A DNA stretch of 64,000 nucleotides from Psoroptes ovis (GCA_002943765.1 PQWQ01000004.1:4526001-4590000); one strand, 5' to 3'. Shown: positions 23,996-36,615, counted from the stretch's first letter. Numbers and translations are program-made. The notes: generated by a model from the letters alone, not told the origin.

Positions 23996-25402
23996 TTTCA
24001 ATCACTATCATTTGACTAGATTTGTTCAGTTGATCATTGATTTTGATTTCACGTGGCTAACACATTTTCATCATATGAATCCAAACAAAATGGCCATTTG
24101 ATGAATGGATAGTTATCAATATGGAATATACCAACACACTAGTTATAAATAGGCCAATAATCACAATAAAAACATAACTGGTCTTTGACTGAGCATCAAA
24201 CACCAATGGTTGGAGTAGAAGTAAACGAATTGAATGCGGTTTTGTCAACCCCTTTGCTCAGGGCTGAGGCTCATGACGAAAAATAAACAAAAAGCTGATA
24301 GTGCTGCAATCTTTGGGAATTTAATTTTGGCAAATTCAGTTTGAACATAATTTTTCCCTCTAAAATTGAATGTAAATGACAAAATAATGATTAAGCTTGA
24401 ATGGAGAAGAGAAAATAACTTGAAAAACCACTTGTTCACTTACCTGTCAATTTACCAGAAAGCACCAAGTGTAGAAAAGTATTGTACTTTTGGTATGGTG
24501 AAAATGAAGCGAAACTTTATTAGCATCGAAATAAGAATAATTAATTTGTTTGTATCTGATTGAGCAAAACATAGTATATACCTATGATTCAATAGAAAAA
24601 GCTTTAAGAAAATTGAATATTTGTTGTGCCATTACAATAGTTGTGTGCATAGAAAATGAATGCATCATTTCACATTTGGTTTGGCATGCATTGTTAAAGG
24701 TGAAATAATGTTTTCTCTTCAATCATTCAGGTGTGTGTGTATGTGTGTATGTGTGTGTATCTATGAAGAAATACTCTTCTTCAAAACAAAATCTATTTTC
24801 ATGTGTTTGTGTGGCTTTTTGGCTTTGCAACTCTGTTTAATGAGTAATTTATATTTAATTCCATTTGTCGTCGTTGTAAATTTTGCTTGTTTTATCATCG
24901 AATCGCCCTTATGATGATTATGTGAATTAATTATTGATATTTGATTCAATTAATGATTACCATTTTTCTATGTGTCATTATATATCCGGCATTTGATCAA
25001 TGTTTTCCTAATTTGCAACAATCATTCAGTTGTTTAACACTGCTCTCAACCAAAAATACATTCATCATAATGAATACTGTGAAATTGTGTGACAATTTCA
25101 ACTGAGAATGGTTGCCACGGAATCGGGCAATGAATGAGAATAAATAAAAACAATAAACTATGCCAATACAAGTAACATTCATAACAACTATCATCTGATT
25201 TGAGAAACGAGAAGAACTAATTGATGCAAATGAAATGAATAATTAACAATTGGTTTGTTCATCAGTAAAAATCTAAATTTAAATCTAAATTCAAATATAA
25301 AATCTCATATACTGATCATTGAATGAAATACAATTTTACCGATTATCATCGAATAAAACTCGAATGAATCATTTGATTTGAGTCAAATTGAATCGAGGAA
25401 AA
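23996..25402. promoter_or_regulatory. Divergent spacer between TMEM35 and the tetraspan gene
   Basis: 1.4 kb without a supported gene. A minus-strand frame at 24057-24248 encodes a hydrophobic stretch (VFIVIIGLFITSVLVYSILI) but has no ATG of its own; it could be an upstream or alternative exon. A GT-rich imperfect repeat lies at 24731-24760. Confidence 0.4.
24731..24760. repeat. Imperfect (GT)n/(ATGTGT)n microsatellite
   Basis: Thirty bases of GTGT interrupted by single A residues. Read through, it produces a spurious Cys/Val-rich translation. Confidence 0.85.
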
Positions 25403-26763
25403 ATGCCACCATCAATACACTCGTTAGGTGCTCGATCGACAACATCGATAGCGACGACCAGATCACGAACATTGCCTGGCGGTTCAAGTAAAATTAAACT
25501 ACATTGGTGGGAAAGGCGACCAATATTGTCAAATGCATTATTCATTGATTTACAGAAAGGCAGCTATCTAGCTGCTATTTACACATTGGTAGGTTTGTTT
25601 GTTTGTTTGTTTGGTTGATTAATCTAGATGTTTAATTGTTGCCATCGAAAAGTTGGAAAGTATTTTACAGATTTTGATAGCAATATTCGATATGTATTGT
25701 TTGATTGAAGCAGCGCCCGGTTCAAAACATTCTCGCAATTTTGGTATCAGTTTTTTGTTTGTTTATAGTGGAAATCAGCATGGTATGTGACTGTTGATTG
25801 AAGGTTTATTAATTCTAATTTGAGCTTTATTTTTCAGTGCGACGAAGTTTGATGTCAATTGCATTGATATTGGCCTTATTTGCCGCATATTTACTAATAG
25901 CATCCATCATATTAATGACAGCATTGCGCAAAGAACATGAGCTTAAATTTCGCCATTGGTTGCGTGCAATGGCATTATTCATAATATTTCGCTTCATAAC
26001 AATTATCTATCAATCAATTGTGAATGTAATTATAATTATGAAATCTTAATGATCATAAATTAATTTTGTTCTGTAAATCTAGGATTTATACTTTGGCTAT
26101 CATCAAGCAATGTTGATCATATGGTTCATATTAATATCGTTTAATGTATTCGTATGGTTAGTTGTATATTCAAACTATCAAGAATTGAGCGACATAACAA
26201 GATTAGAAGATATGGCCAAACTGAAAATGTCAACCCTATCATCACTTAATGCATCACGCTCATTTTCTCATCACAGTCTGGATTCAGCCAATCCGTATGG
26301 TCGCTATGGCGGATCTGGCTTAGGCGGTATCGGCAGTGGTGCTGCATCATTGCAACCATCACCACAAATTTATCATCACACATTGGTCACTAATCAACCA
26401 TCAGTAATACATCAAAGTCATCAAAACATAGCCACTCATAGTGGTACTGATGGACAACATTTGCCAGCAACACCGAAATCACATCATTCATCACAAAATT
26501 CTCTGCATGCAAGTTATTTGCAAATGTACTCAAACACATTGTCACAACGCAGCAGACAATCATCGATTCAATCATTGTCAATGGATAATAATGCCAATAG
26601 CAATACATTTGCTTTGCAATCATACACTAATAATCACAACAATAATCATCAATTCAATCAGCATCAACCACTCAACAATCGCTTCAATGACATTCATAAT
26701 TATGGAACTTCCAGCACGGCACCATTCACATCATCAAACGGCAACAACAATACATTCATGTGA
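25403..26763 (+). CDS. Tetraspan membrane protein of an arthropod-conserved family
   Basis: Four exons, 25403-25588, 25671-25782, 25838-26025 and 26083-26763, join in phases 0, 1 and 0 to 388 aa. A Ser/Arg-rich head is followed by four hydrophobic helices. The first begins near GSYLAAIYTLILIAIFDMYC, the others near SLMSIALILALFAAYLLIAS, LRAMALFIIFRFITIIYQ and AMLIIWFILISFNVFVWLVV. Just after the last helix comes YSNYQELSDITRLEDMAKLK, a block I associate with uncharacterised four-helix insect proteins related to LAPTM4/pasiflora (DUF7027-like). The remaining 190 residues are a Ser/His/Asn/Gln-rich cytoplasmic tail. The start is the first ATG after in-frame stops. The function is not known to me; pasiflora proteins act at septate junctions, but that transfer is speculative. 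Confidence 0.72.
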
Positions 26764-27893
26764 ATTCATTTGATTTGATTCAAACGATGACAATTCATTT
26801 GTTGACAGCAGATTCTATTATAATGTGCAATGTATATATGATTATTTATATCAATTCACTCAATTCTCATTGATTGATTGTATTTGTTTTCTTTTTTGGC
26901 CTAACAACTTTTGAATATATTCTAATTAATTAGCTCATTTAAAATTGTGGGAACTTTTTCAAACACTATTTTTATCACATTCACAGATATTTATTATTTA
27001 AACATTAAATTTTTTCTGCCAACAATTCAAACGGATAAAGCATGATTGGGATCAATGCAATGATTGGCTTACATACACCCACACTATTATTGTTGTGTTG
27101 ATCGAACCAAACTTTGGAATCAAAGAATTGAGTACAAATGAAGATGGTTACACTGATTAGTATGAAAAAGTTGAATTTGATTTTGAATGAAGTAGGCGTC
27201 TTATGGGAGAATTCCTTTAAAAATTTTTCCAATCTTAATATGTATGCAATAAATGAGAATAAAAATCAAAGTTTTTAATCCAATCTCACTTTATGCATCT
27301 TTACAATAATTCAACGTCAAATACATTCATTAAATATTGGATAAAAAATGATTACAAATGCATTCACAAGTTGACCTTTCTATCAATTAACGGATTTATA
27401 TTTTGAAGGCAGTCAATCTTTATGAATATTGGTCAATGCATCAACCAACCAACCAAATATCTGAACATGCGTGAAATTTTTAAAAATTTTTGCTCAATCA
27501 ATGTGATGTATTGTCAATGCAATATTACAAATCAAAATGAAGTTATTCACTAATCGAATGATTAAAATAAATCAAACAATACATTACGATGTGATGTGAA
27601 CACAATCGTTGGAATTTTGAAAAATTGGTGAAAACAAATGAGAGAGGGCAAAAATATGCATAAAATTGTTATTTGATTAAAATATCAATTCAATCGAAGA
27701 AAATATTTTCAATCAATTCATTTACCATCACACACTGGCAACTTGTGATTGAATAACTTGAAAAATTTTGGCATTGACAATATAAATGAATGGTGGCCAT
27801 TCAAAATAGAAAGTGATTACAATAAATCAAGTTTTCAACACTAACAAAAAGCTTTGAGTGATTTGGTTGAATGAATGATATTGAATATTGTCA
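26764..27893. other. Intergenic spacer, tetraspan 3' end to Rnd-like promoter
   Basis: No coding potential on either strand; the 75-codon frame at 27005-27232 (-) is unsupported. AT-rich throughout. It probably contains the 3' UTR of the tetraspan gene and the promoter of the GTPase gene. Confidence 0.5.
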
Positions 27894-28659
27894 ATGATTG
27901 ATCGTATCAATTTAGTGGTGATTGGCGATGCTGGTGCTGGCAAAACATGTCTACTGAAGAATATTATATTCAAAGACAAATTGAACAAAGCATCAACACA
28001 CCGAGCAACATGTGAACTAGAATTGAAAGAGGATGAAGAAAAATTGAAAGAATGCATGCATAATTATTGTCCAACCATCTTAATAACAACTGTGCATCAA
28101 TTCGATCATCAAGATGGCAAATTGGAGATAGTGTTCTGGGACACGTCTGGTAGCGATAAATACAAAGCTTTGGTATGTCAAAATGTCACATTGAAACAAA
28201 TCAATTAACTTTTCTTTTAATTAATTTCTTAAGCGTTTATTTGCATACCGAAAATGTGACATGATTTTATTGTGTTTTCCAATCAATTCGATGCGCTCCT
28301 ATTTCAAATTGATGGATAAATGGAAACCAGAACTGCGAGAAAATTGTCCAACCACCCCTCTGATTGCAGTGGCAACAAAACAAGATTTATTACCGAGCTT
28401 AACGTATTCCTCTGATATGAATGAACCGGAACCAACACAGGAACAACGCTCATCAATGGCTATAGTTTTGAGGGCAGTGGAATATATGGAATGCTCATCG
28501 AAAAATTTGGACACTATTCAAACGTTGATTGATGTAATGATTGAAAAAATAATTTCATTGAAAACTTTGAAAAAATTGCTCCGTGTTAATACTCGTAAGA
28601 AATTGATCCATCCCACATATTATCGTTTAACGCCACAACAACAGTGTCACATTATTTGA
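27894..28659 (+). CDS. Atypical, GTPase-deficient Rho (Rnd-like)
   Basis: Two exons (27894-28172, 28234-28659; donor GTATGT, phase 0) give 234 aa. Ras-fold boxes: P-loop GDAGAGKT (11-18), switch I YCPT (58-61), WDTSGSDKY (82-90), base-specificity TKQD (141-144) and SSK (181-183). The sequence after the DTSG box, RLFAY, and the following FCFPI-like ILLCFPI segment are Rho-type. Two catalytic positions are altered: Ras Gly12 is Ala13 and Gln61 is Ser87. DTSGS is the signature of vertebrate Rnd1-3, which stay GTP-bound and oppose RhoA. An insert of about 20 residues separates P-loop and switch I. The tail is polybasic (KTLKKLLRVNTRKK) and ends in a CaaX-type CHII, so prenylation is expected. Alternative: a lineage-specific Rho with convergent loss of hydrolysis. 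Confidence 0.82.
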
Positions 28660-29190
28660 ATCAAATTGACAATTGTCATTTTTAAATTTTTCTTCAATTT
28701 TGTCCATTAAATTTTGGTCAATACAAAATAATCATATATTCATTGTTTTTCTTTTTTCTTAGTCACCTTGATGATTGTATATGTCTGCTTTGTTCATTGA
28801 TGATAATAATAGTAATGAGTTGATTTATTTAAACAATTTGCAATTAATGATCTTTTTGCATAGTATTCACAAACATTTGATTTTTACATTATTCGTGATC
28901 AAGTCAGTGATTGACGACATCACCAAAATCCATTGACAAATGATAGATGGCATGATATGGTTTGATTGAATCAATTGTTTGCTGTACGCCGAATCAAATT
29001 TCGAAATGAGAGAGATGAATCTGAATGGATTATATATGAATGATAGGTATTTATATATCATCTTAGATTATATTTTTTATGGGTCTCAAAAGTATTTGGG
29101 ACATGCAGCTATTTGGTCCATTGAAAAGGTCTTCGAGTCAAATTGATTGTAAACAAGTTCCTTACATAAAAACATTGTCATTAAATTCAA
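28660..29190. other. Intergenic spacer upstream of Abi
   Basis: 531 bp with no supported gene; AT-rich. It presumably contains the 3' UTR of the Rnd-like gene and the Abi promoter. Confidence 0.5.
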
Positions 29191-30542
29191 ATGACAGGTA
29201 AAGTGAAAACTAGTGAATCAAATGATAAAGATGAAGGTGATGCCAGCAAAAATGATAGTGACGATGATTCAGCAGCCAAATACTTGAAACAAACTAATCA
29301 ATCCATCAAGAAACTAATGAAACAACAACTACCTGAAAATCGTCAAACATTGATTGATTCGCAAATCAATTTAGAGAAGATTGCTGTTTATTGTGATTGC
29401 AATTATTTACAGGTATGTCTCAAATATTTGCTCGATTCAGTAATAAACAAATGCAAATAAATGACCATTAGGCAAATACTGGCAACAATAATGACGGGGA
29501 TGGAGCAGATGCATTCAAAATGACCAAAAATTACACTCAACAAGCATTAGCATCAATCGCAAGTCAAATTTATTCATATGCTTCCAACATACAAACAGCA
29601 CTGAATTTACTGGAACAGCAATTCGACACGATGGACGCACAAACACGTCTGATAGGAAATAAATTGTTTTTGCACCAAGAAAAGTATTCGAGACGAGAAA
29701 TCGGACGATTGACTAAGCCTAAACATCTGGTAATACAGGCACCGATCATATATCCAGATCAGTCAAAACTTGACCGAATGTTACTGGCAGATAATAATAA
29801 ATGTTCATTCAATGATTCAATTGACTTTGATTCGCTGGACAAAGTTGGATGTGCTTACAGAATTCATCAACAAAACGATAAATCTCAACCAATCGATTCA
29901 CGTATAGCACAACCGATCAAATCGGCCACACTACGTCCATCTAAATCGTCCAATCTGTCATCAATCATTGCATCGACATCTGCTCAATCAAATCAATCAT
30001 CGTCATCGATGACTGATAATCAATCATTGAATGTCAATTCCATCAATTCCAGATCGAACATCTTATCACCTACAATGGGTGCGAGCATGTACCATAGCTT
30101 AGCTCGTAACACATCCAAAGATCAACAGAGGATTGGCCACAATCACCATTTGGTTCATAATCATCCAACGCCATTAGTGATACCACCGCCAAAAGTACCT
30201 TCAAATTATGCTGCTAATAAACAAAGCAATTGCAATGAAAAATCTTCTCTTAATGATCCATCACAAGCTACCGGCACATTGGCACCAGCCAAAAACCAAT
30301 CAAATGAAACGATCGCAAAACAAGCAGACACAAACATAAATGATGGTGATTGGGTTCCGGTCAATTATTTGGAAAAGGTGATAGCCATTTATGATTACAC
30401 AGCTGATAAAGATGACGAGTTGTCGTTTCAAGAAAATTCTTTGATTTACGTCATTCGTAAAAATGAAGATGGTTGGTGGGAAGGCATTTTGAATGGCATA
30501 ACCGGATTGTTTCCAGGAAATTATGTTGAACCTTGTTTGTAG
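29191..30542 (+). CDS. Abi: Abl interactor, WAVE complex subunit
   Basis: Exons 29191-29412 and 29472-30542 (CAG|GTATGT donor, 59-nt intron, phase 0) give 430 aa. The N-terminal helices match the Abi WAVE-binding region: NRQTLIDSQINLEKIAVYC corresponds to the RALFDSYTNLERVADYC segment of vertebrate Abi, and YTQQALASIASQIYSYASNI and HQEKYSRREIGRL complete the coiled-coil and homeodomain-homologous part. The middle is Ser/Asn-rich with a PPPKVP motif. Residues about 370-430 form an SH3 domain (AIYDYTADKDDELSFQEN, EDGWWEGILNGITGLFPGNY). Abi joins WAVE, Sra1, Nap1 and HSPC300 to drive Arp2/3 actin branching downstream of Rac and Abl. An acidic leader of about 45 residues precedes the conserved start. 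Converges on smo with 67 bp between stops. Confidence 0.93.
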
Positions 30543-30577
30543 AGAGTAGATTAATTGTTATTCATTGTTTTTAGATA

Positions 30578-30583
30578 TTTATT
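30578..30583 (-). promoter_or_regulatory. smo poly(A) signal inside the Abi/smo convergence
   Basis: Forward TTTATT is AATAAA on the minus strand, 27 nt past the smo stop. No AATAAA for Abi occurs before smo coding sequence begins, so the Abi transcript probably runs antisense into smo. Confidence 0.5.
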
Positions 30584-30609
30584 GACATTCATCTCAAAAT
30601 ACATTCCAA

Positions 30610-33600
30610 TTACAGTTGATCAGTGTTGTGTGCTCCATTTTGATTTTGCTCTTTCTGTTGCTGCAACTCAATTTCATGTTCCACTTTCTTCATTCTTTCT
30701 TGCACCAGAATACGTGTTGAGTTGAATTGTTGATGTTGATTGTGTTGAACATCATCTGAATAGTAGCCATTGCGTGAAGATTCTGACTCAGACAAATTGA
30801 TTGGTAAAAATGTTTCGGTAGTTGTGCTTTCATTATCGCTTTGATGAGCTGTAATCAAACTTTTGAACTTTTCATGTTCCTGCATTAAATTTTTCATTTG
30901 ACTGTCAGTTCTTGTTTGTTGATATGCCATGAATGCTGCCTGTGTATTGTAATACCGTGGTATAGCTGCATGCAAATTGCCATTCATTGCTAATGTCGAT
31001 GTGGATGGCCCTGGCTGCGGTTGCTGTGTGAACGCTGCTGGTTGATAAGCTGTATACGCATATGCATTGGCTGCTGCAGCAGCAGCTAAAATTGCTGCCG
31101 CCGCGGCTGCATTATTAGAATATGGATTGAGGAATGGATTGGCACCAATCACATTGTTCAATGGACATAATGCAGCTGAAGAATCAATGGGAAAATGATT
31201 TGTTGACATGGAGTTGAGCATATAATTGAATGGACTGATGTTAGTGGTTGTTGCTTGATTGCTTATTGCCAAATTATTACTCATTTTAGCCTCCATCATC
31301 GACTTAGAGTTTGGCTGCACAGTCATGTTGCTGATTGATGAGTCAAGTTTACGCTTTTCAAACATTGGGTTTACTATTTTGTCATTTGTTTGATCAGACA
31401 TTCCATGAGTGAATGCAAACGATGATGAGAATTGATCTTTTTGCAGGCGAATGCCTCCTTTTCCAATTTGTTTTGCTGATGGCGTTGTCATATATGGCTG
31501 GCTAGCAACAGCACCAAGTGCAGCAGGCTGCATTGAATGACCAGATGTTTGCATCATGGCCCATAAATAAGGATTATAACCGCTTATTATTGATTGAGGC
31601 TGCACACTGGCTAATGCTGGTCCAAACAGAAGATTGAAAAAATCATTTGTTGAGTTTGGCTTAAACTGATTGACATTTGTGTTTTTGGATGAGTTGGTGT
31701 TGGACTCATTATGATTGTTGTTGCGATGAGAAAATAATTTCTGTTTTTCGCGTTCTTTTTTCTTTTTGCGCCTCGGATGACGATGATGATGATGAGAATA
31801 CTTGGCCATTTGCTGTTGCTGATATTCCAATGATTCATATGACAGTTGCTGAGATAAATCGGAAATTGATAGATTTTGCGAGGCATAAAGGGATCTGGCG
31901 TCATTATCAGCGAATTGCTTGGTGAGGATCATATTACTATTATCATTAGTGTTGGTGTTATTAGCTGAGTTAGTGCCACTATTAGCGTTTGCATTGCCAC
32001 TATTGCAGATGGCATGACGGCGATTTAATAATGTTTGAAAATTCTGCTGAAAATTAGCCGAAACACTTTGTGATTGGGCTGAATTGATGTCCATATCAAC
32101 TGGATCATTGTGGTTGGATGTCAAACTGGGCACATACAGTCCTTGTTGGATTTGTTCGCGTTTCTGATATGAATTAGCAATCAATTCATAAGGTTTGAGT
32201 CGTAATGATTCGTTTGTTTCTTTGTTGGGATTACACAATTGACGCTTCAAAAATCTACGCCAGGTTGCGATTGTTGCTCGCGTCCAAATCCAACTTGAAG
32301 TGAGAATGGGCGCCATGAATATGGAGATTAATTGCAAATAAATGTACCAAATGTTTGGAGATTCATATTTTCGACATGTGCTCACAAATCGATTGTCATT
32401 TGCCGAATTGATTGATGTTATCGAAGCATTGGACATGGAAGAAATGGTATCATTATGCTCAGATTGACGATTTAATTTCAATGGCAACACTGAACTGATA
32501 TTCAATTCACAAACAAGATGATCATTAAATCGTTTGAGATAAGTTTGTTTAGAGTATAATTCATAGAAGTAGGTGGCCAATATGACTAGATATATGATCA
32601 ATATGGAAACGGTGAAAAATGTAATACGCAATAAGGCCAATGAGATGTTTTTGTATCGACGTGAATTATGATCTTCACACTTGAGTTTAGCTTTGAACAG
32701 TAAATAAATGGTGCGAAAAGAATGATATGAACCAGCCATTATGAATAATGTTTGAGGTATAAATACAAATACAATACGGTACACAGGCTTATTGATTCCA
32801 ACTAGACAGATGCCACGCAAGGAATCAGCGTCGATTTGTGCAAACACAAATATCAATATGGTCATTATCAATGGGATTGACCAGGCAAACATATGAAAAT
32901 GGAATTGATTAAAGTTCATTTTCATGCCAGTCGATAGTCCATAAAAAGTTTTATAAAAAACACGGAATAAATGCACGAACCAAATGGAAGCAGCAGTGGA
33001 GAAGTAATAAATCAAGCAAAATGTGAGCAGACAATAAAAATGATCAGATTTGTTCGGCTCTGCATATCGAATCGTGTTATCCGGACGACAAACAATTTCA
33101 TTACGTGATTTTATCAACTGAATGGTCCAACCAGTTGTAGAGAGCAGCATGCATAAATTCAAATAGAAAATGACTGAGGTATAAAAACGACGTTTGAGAC
33201 AAGCCCGATCAATCATGAATGAACAAGATGCGAACAGTGTTGACAAAATGGCAATCATGGAGCCATATTTGATGAGATAATAAATGTCTTGGTATTGACT
33301 ATCACTGAATATTGGATTTATGCAATGCAATGAGCAGCCATCGAAGCCATGATAAAATATGTTGCTGTCATCAGTGGGCACCAAACGCGATGGACAGCGA
33401 TTATTGATGTTGATGTTGGAGGAGAATTTCAAGTCTGTGTAAGAATTGGTGGCACATTTGCTGGCAAATAAGGTTTGATTTTCACAATTCAAAAATGATG
33501 GCCACTGGTAATGTTCATCGATCACACGACATGGTGAACGTATTAGACGACACATTTCATAGGTGGGCAAAATAATTCTTGAGTGTTCATTATCACAACG

Positions 33601-34091
33601 AGGGTAAAACAAAGCACATAATACTGTTTGTAATGCCTTCCAACATTGCGGTATCGATTGTAATCCTTTCCAGCTCTCCAAATACTTTCGGGTCAAATTG
33701 ATGAATTGCTCATCATTGTCCAGCAATGAAGAGAAAGTGTTGGAGCTAGACGAAGTGAATGATTGTTCCAATAATAACGAATATGAAACATATTTGTATT
33801 GAACATTGATGTCTAAGCATTGTATCGGTTGGTTTAATGCAATGCATTTTTTCACTTGATGATAACAATTCGATGGACTTGTGAATGGTTCCATTGCCTT
33901 TTGGGTATTTTAATTGAAACAATAAACAAACAATAATATTGAAACAAATCAAATTTAATAAATCAATCAATATTTACCATTGTGAAAAATGTATTCTCGA
34001 TATTATTGAATACATTGCTGGCTACATGATCAGCACATATTATCATTGTCATTAGTTTTATCATGACTTTATTAATAACTTTTGAATCCAT
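30610..34091 (-). CDS. smo: Smoothened, Hedgehog signal transducer
   Basis: Main exon 33897-30610 plus a short upstream exon 34091-33978 (80-nt intron, GTAAAT...AAAAG, phase 0), together 1133 aa. The upstream exon supplies a hydrophobic leader (VMIKLMTMIICADHVAS) that serves as the signal peptide missing if translation began at the ATG at 33894. The cysteine-rich domain has Smoothened spacing (IPQCWKALQTVLCALFYPRC, CRLIRSPCRVI, GCSLHCINPIF). Seven helices include AQIDADSLRGICLVG. After helix 7, ATWRRFLKRQ and ELIANSYQKREQIQQG match the Smoothened tail. The 500-residue cytoplasmic tail is lineage-specific, with a His/Lys-rich stretch (HRHPRRKKKKEREKQK) and an Ala tract. Divergent to DARS2, 423 bp away; convergent to Abi. 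Confidence 0.93.
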
Positions 34092-34514
34092 TTTTCTAAC
34101 ATTTCAATGCTTATCAATTACGTTTGGACATGAAAATTTTAAATAATCATTCAATTAACCATCAACTCAATGGCTTTTGTTTTGCATAACCATCGTGTGC
34201 AGAGGATTATTGACTGTCGTTGTTGGTGGTCATCCGAACATATGTGTTTTTTGTTAAACCACTACGACCATTTATTTGGTTTTTGGCGGTTGTAAATATC
34301 AACTGACTGCTGTTTATTGACAATGGTTGTTCTCATAAATGAATCAAGATGGTACACAATGCTACTACCACAATCGAATTTCAACAGGTTTAAGCCTTTG
34401 AAGAAATTGTTTTGATGAAATAATTGAGAAACGTGACCGAAAGATGGAATAAGTGTTGATTTGTTTACATTTGTTGAAAAAGCATGTTTATGAATTTGTT
34501 CAATTAAATGATCA
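34092..34514. promoter_or_regulatory. Shared divergent promoter region of smo and DARS2
   Basis: 423 bp between opposite start codons, without a supported gene. Both promoters and leaders must fit here. The 116-codon minus-strand frame overlapping it (34262-34612) is antisense to the DARS2 start and unsupported. Confidence 0.5.
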
Positions 34515-36525
34515 ATGAAAATGCCTATTGAATCAATGTGCAAATTGAATTTGCTGAAACACTTTCGAGATAAATTGCAACATTTACATAAATCAAATTT
34601 GCACATATGCAAGCTGTGTTTGAGTGCAGAAAAATGGAAAGATTTGCATCAGATGAAAAATGTAAACAAAAATGCAAATGAATTGTTGTCGAAGCAATGG
34701 TTGCCACCGAACGCCGATTTGAATCGGTTCACAAAACGTGAATTGAATTGCAGTGATTTAAATGAATCGTTGGTTGGAAAATGCATTCGATTATATGGTT
34801 GGCTTAAATACCGTCGTGGCAATCGTTTCATAGTATTATCTGATAGTTACGGTTCAATACAATTGATATTTGCAAATAAACAATTTGATGATCAATTGAA
34901 AGATTGCCATCTTGAATCGATTATAAGCATAGATGGTATTGTACAATATAGACCCGAAAAAGACCAAAAATTTGATCAAATGAATGGTAAATTGGAGATT
35001 ATGGTCAAACATTTTGAGTTGATCAACAATTCCTTAGCCAATCTACCATTTTTGCCTAGTCGCCAAACAAATGATATGAAAACGAACGAAAATGTTCGTC
35101 TAAAATATCGATTCATAGATTTGCGCCGATTTGAGATGATGAACATATTACGTTTGCGTTCAACATTTACGATGGCCATACGTAACCATTTAGTCAATCG
35201 ATATGGCTTCATCGAAGTAGAAACACCGACACTGTTCAAAGATACGCCAGGTGGAGCACAAGAATTCATCGTGCCAACTCGATTTGATAATTTGTATTAC
35301 AGTTTAGTGCAAAGCCCACAGCAATTCAAACAATTATTGATGGTCGGAGGTATTGATCGCTATTTTCAAATAGCTCGTTGTTATCGTGATGAAGGTACTA
35401 AGCCTGATCGTCAACCGGAATTCACGCAATTAGACATAGAAATGTCTTTCACATCAATGAATTCAATTATGGAATTGATCGAGGATTTATTGAAAAATTG
35501 TTGGCCATATGAATATGAAAGAAATGAATTAATCAGACTGCCATTCACCAAAATGAAGTATAGTGATGCCATCAATCAATATGGATCTGATAAACCTGAT
35601 TTACGTGCAGCCGATATTAAGATAAAGCGAATGGATTGTAATGGTGACTATTATCTGTTGATCATTCCTCAAGATTATGATGAAAATTTCGTGATAAAAG
35701 ATTTAATCGAAAACCAATTATCATCAATCAAAACTACGTTGAATTATGGAGGTAAATTGAAACATTTCAAATTTTCCTCATTAGCACTTCAATCCAATGA
35801 TTTGCATGATGAAGTTGGTGCTCAATTGAAAAGTAATATGAACGCATTGAAAGAAAATGATTATTTATGGTTAGCATATGACTGCGATGGCCACAGCTGT
35901 GTAAGTTTATTTGATTGAATCAAAATTGATTTTAATATTTATTCTATATTTGAAGCTTAACATTTTAGGCAGAATTCGTGCTTTGTGCATTGATATGATC
36001 GAAAACGATAGAATGCAAACATGTGAAAATTATGGACGTAAATTATCATTTTGTTGGATCTATGACTTTCCATTATTTACTGCCAATAATGAGGCAATAA
36101 ATGAACAATCAACACTAAAACCTGAGCATCATCCATTCACAGCACCAATACCAGAACACGAATCGCTAATTTATAATGAACCAGACAAATGTAAAGGACA
36201 ATCATTTGATTTAGTCATAAATGGACGCGAAATTGGTGGCGGTTCCATGCGTATACATTCATATGAAATGCAGAGTCATATATTCAAAAATATACTCAAG
36301 TGTCCAACCGAATCAATGCACTACTTTGTCGAAGCTTTGCGTTGTGGCTGTCCACCGCATGGCGGCTTTGCCATAGGCATCGATCGACTGATTGCACTGA
36401 TAACTAATCAAAAATCTCTGCGTGATGTGATTGCATTTCCCAAGTCAGCTCTAGGCAAAGATTTGATGGCCGGCTGTCCGGCCCCAATTTCTGAACAAAC
36501 TAAACGTTTTTACAATATAAAGTGA
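34515..36525 (+). CDS. DARS2: Aspartyl-tRNA synthetase, mitochondrial (bacterial type)
   Basis: Exons 34515-35900 and 35956-36525 (GTAAGT donor, 55-nt intron, phase 0) give 651 aa, against 645 for human DARS2. A basic, hydrophobic N-terminus fits a mitochondrial presequence. Next come an OB-fold anticodon domain (LVGKCIRLYGWLKYRRG, FIVLSDSYGSIQLIF) and class II catalytic motifs: motif 1 in YGFIEVETPTL, motif 2 in IARCYRDEGTKPDRQPEFTQ, motif 3 in GGFAIGIDRLIALI. The bacterial-type insertion domain lies between motifs 2 and 3. HHPFTAPIP and LVINGREIGGGSMRIH are diagnostic for bacterial/mitochondrial AspRS. The acceptor at 35954-35955 is chosen because it restores LNILGRIRAL in frame; the later AG at 35968 would break the frame. 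Confidence 0.95.
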
Positions 36526-36556
36526 ATGTAAACAATGATAAAATAATATAACAATA

Positions 36557-36598
36557 TTTAATGATTAGTCAACAAAATGTGTTTGAATAAATAATAAA
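36557..36598. promoter_or_regulatory. Crossing poly(A) signals of DARS2 and the EVA-1-like gene
   Basis: AATAAA at 36586-36591 and 36593-36598 (+) for DARS2, and forward TTTAAT at 36557-36562, that is ATTAAA, for the minus-strand gene. The 3' ends should overlap. Confidence 0.45.
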
Positions 36599-36615
36599 TT
36601 AATACTTTTTCATAA

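Noticed and set aside
24660..24914. 84-codon plus-strand frame with Cys/Val repeats
   Set aside because: Generated by reading through the GT microsatellite; no start context or homology.
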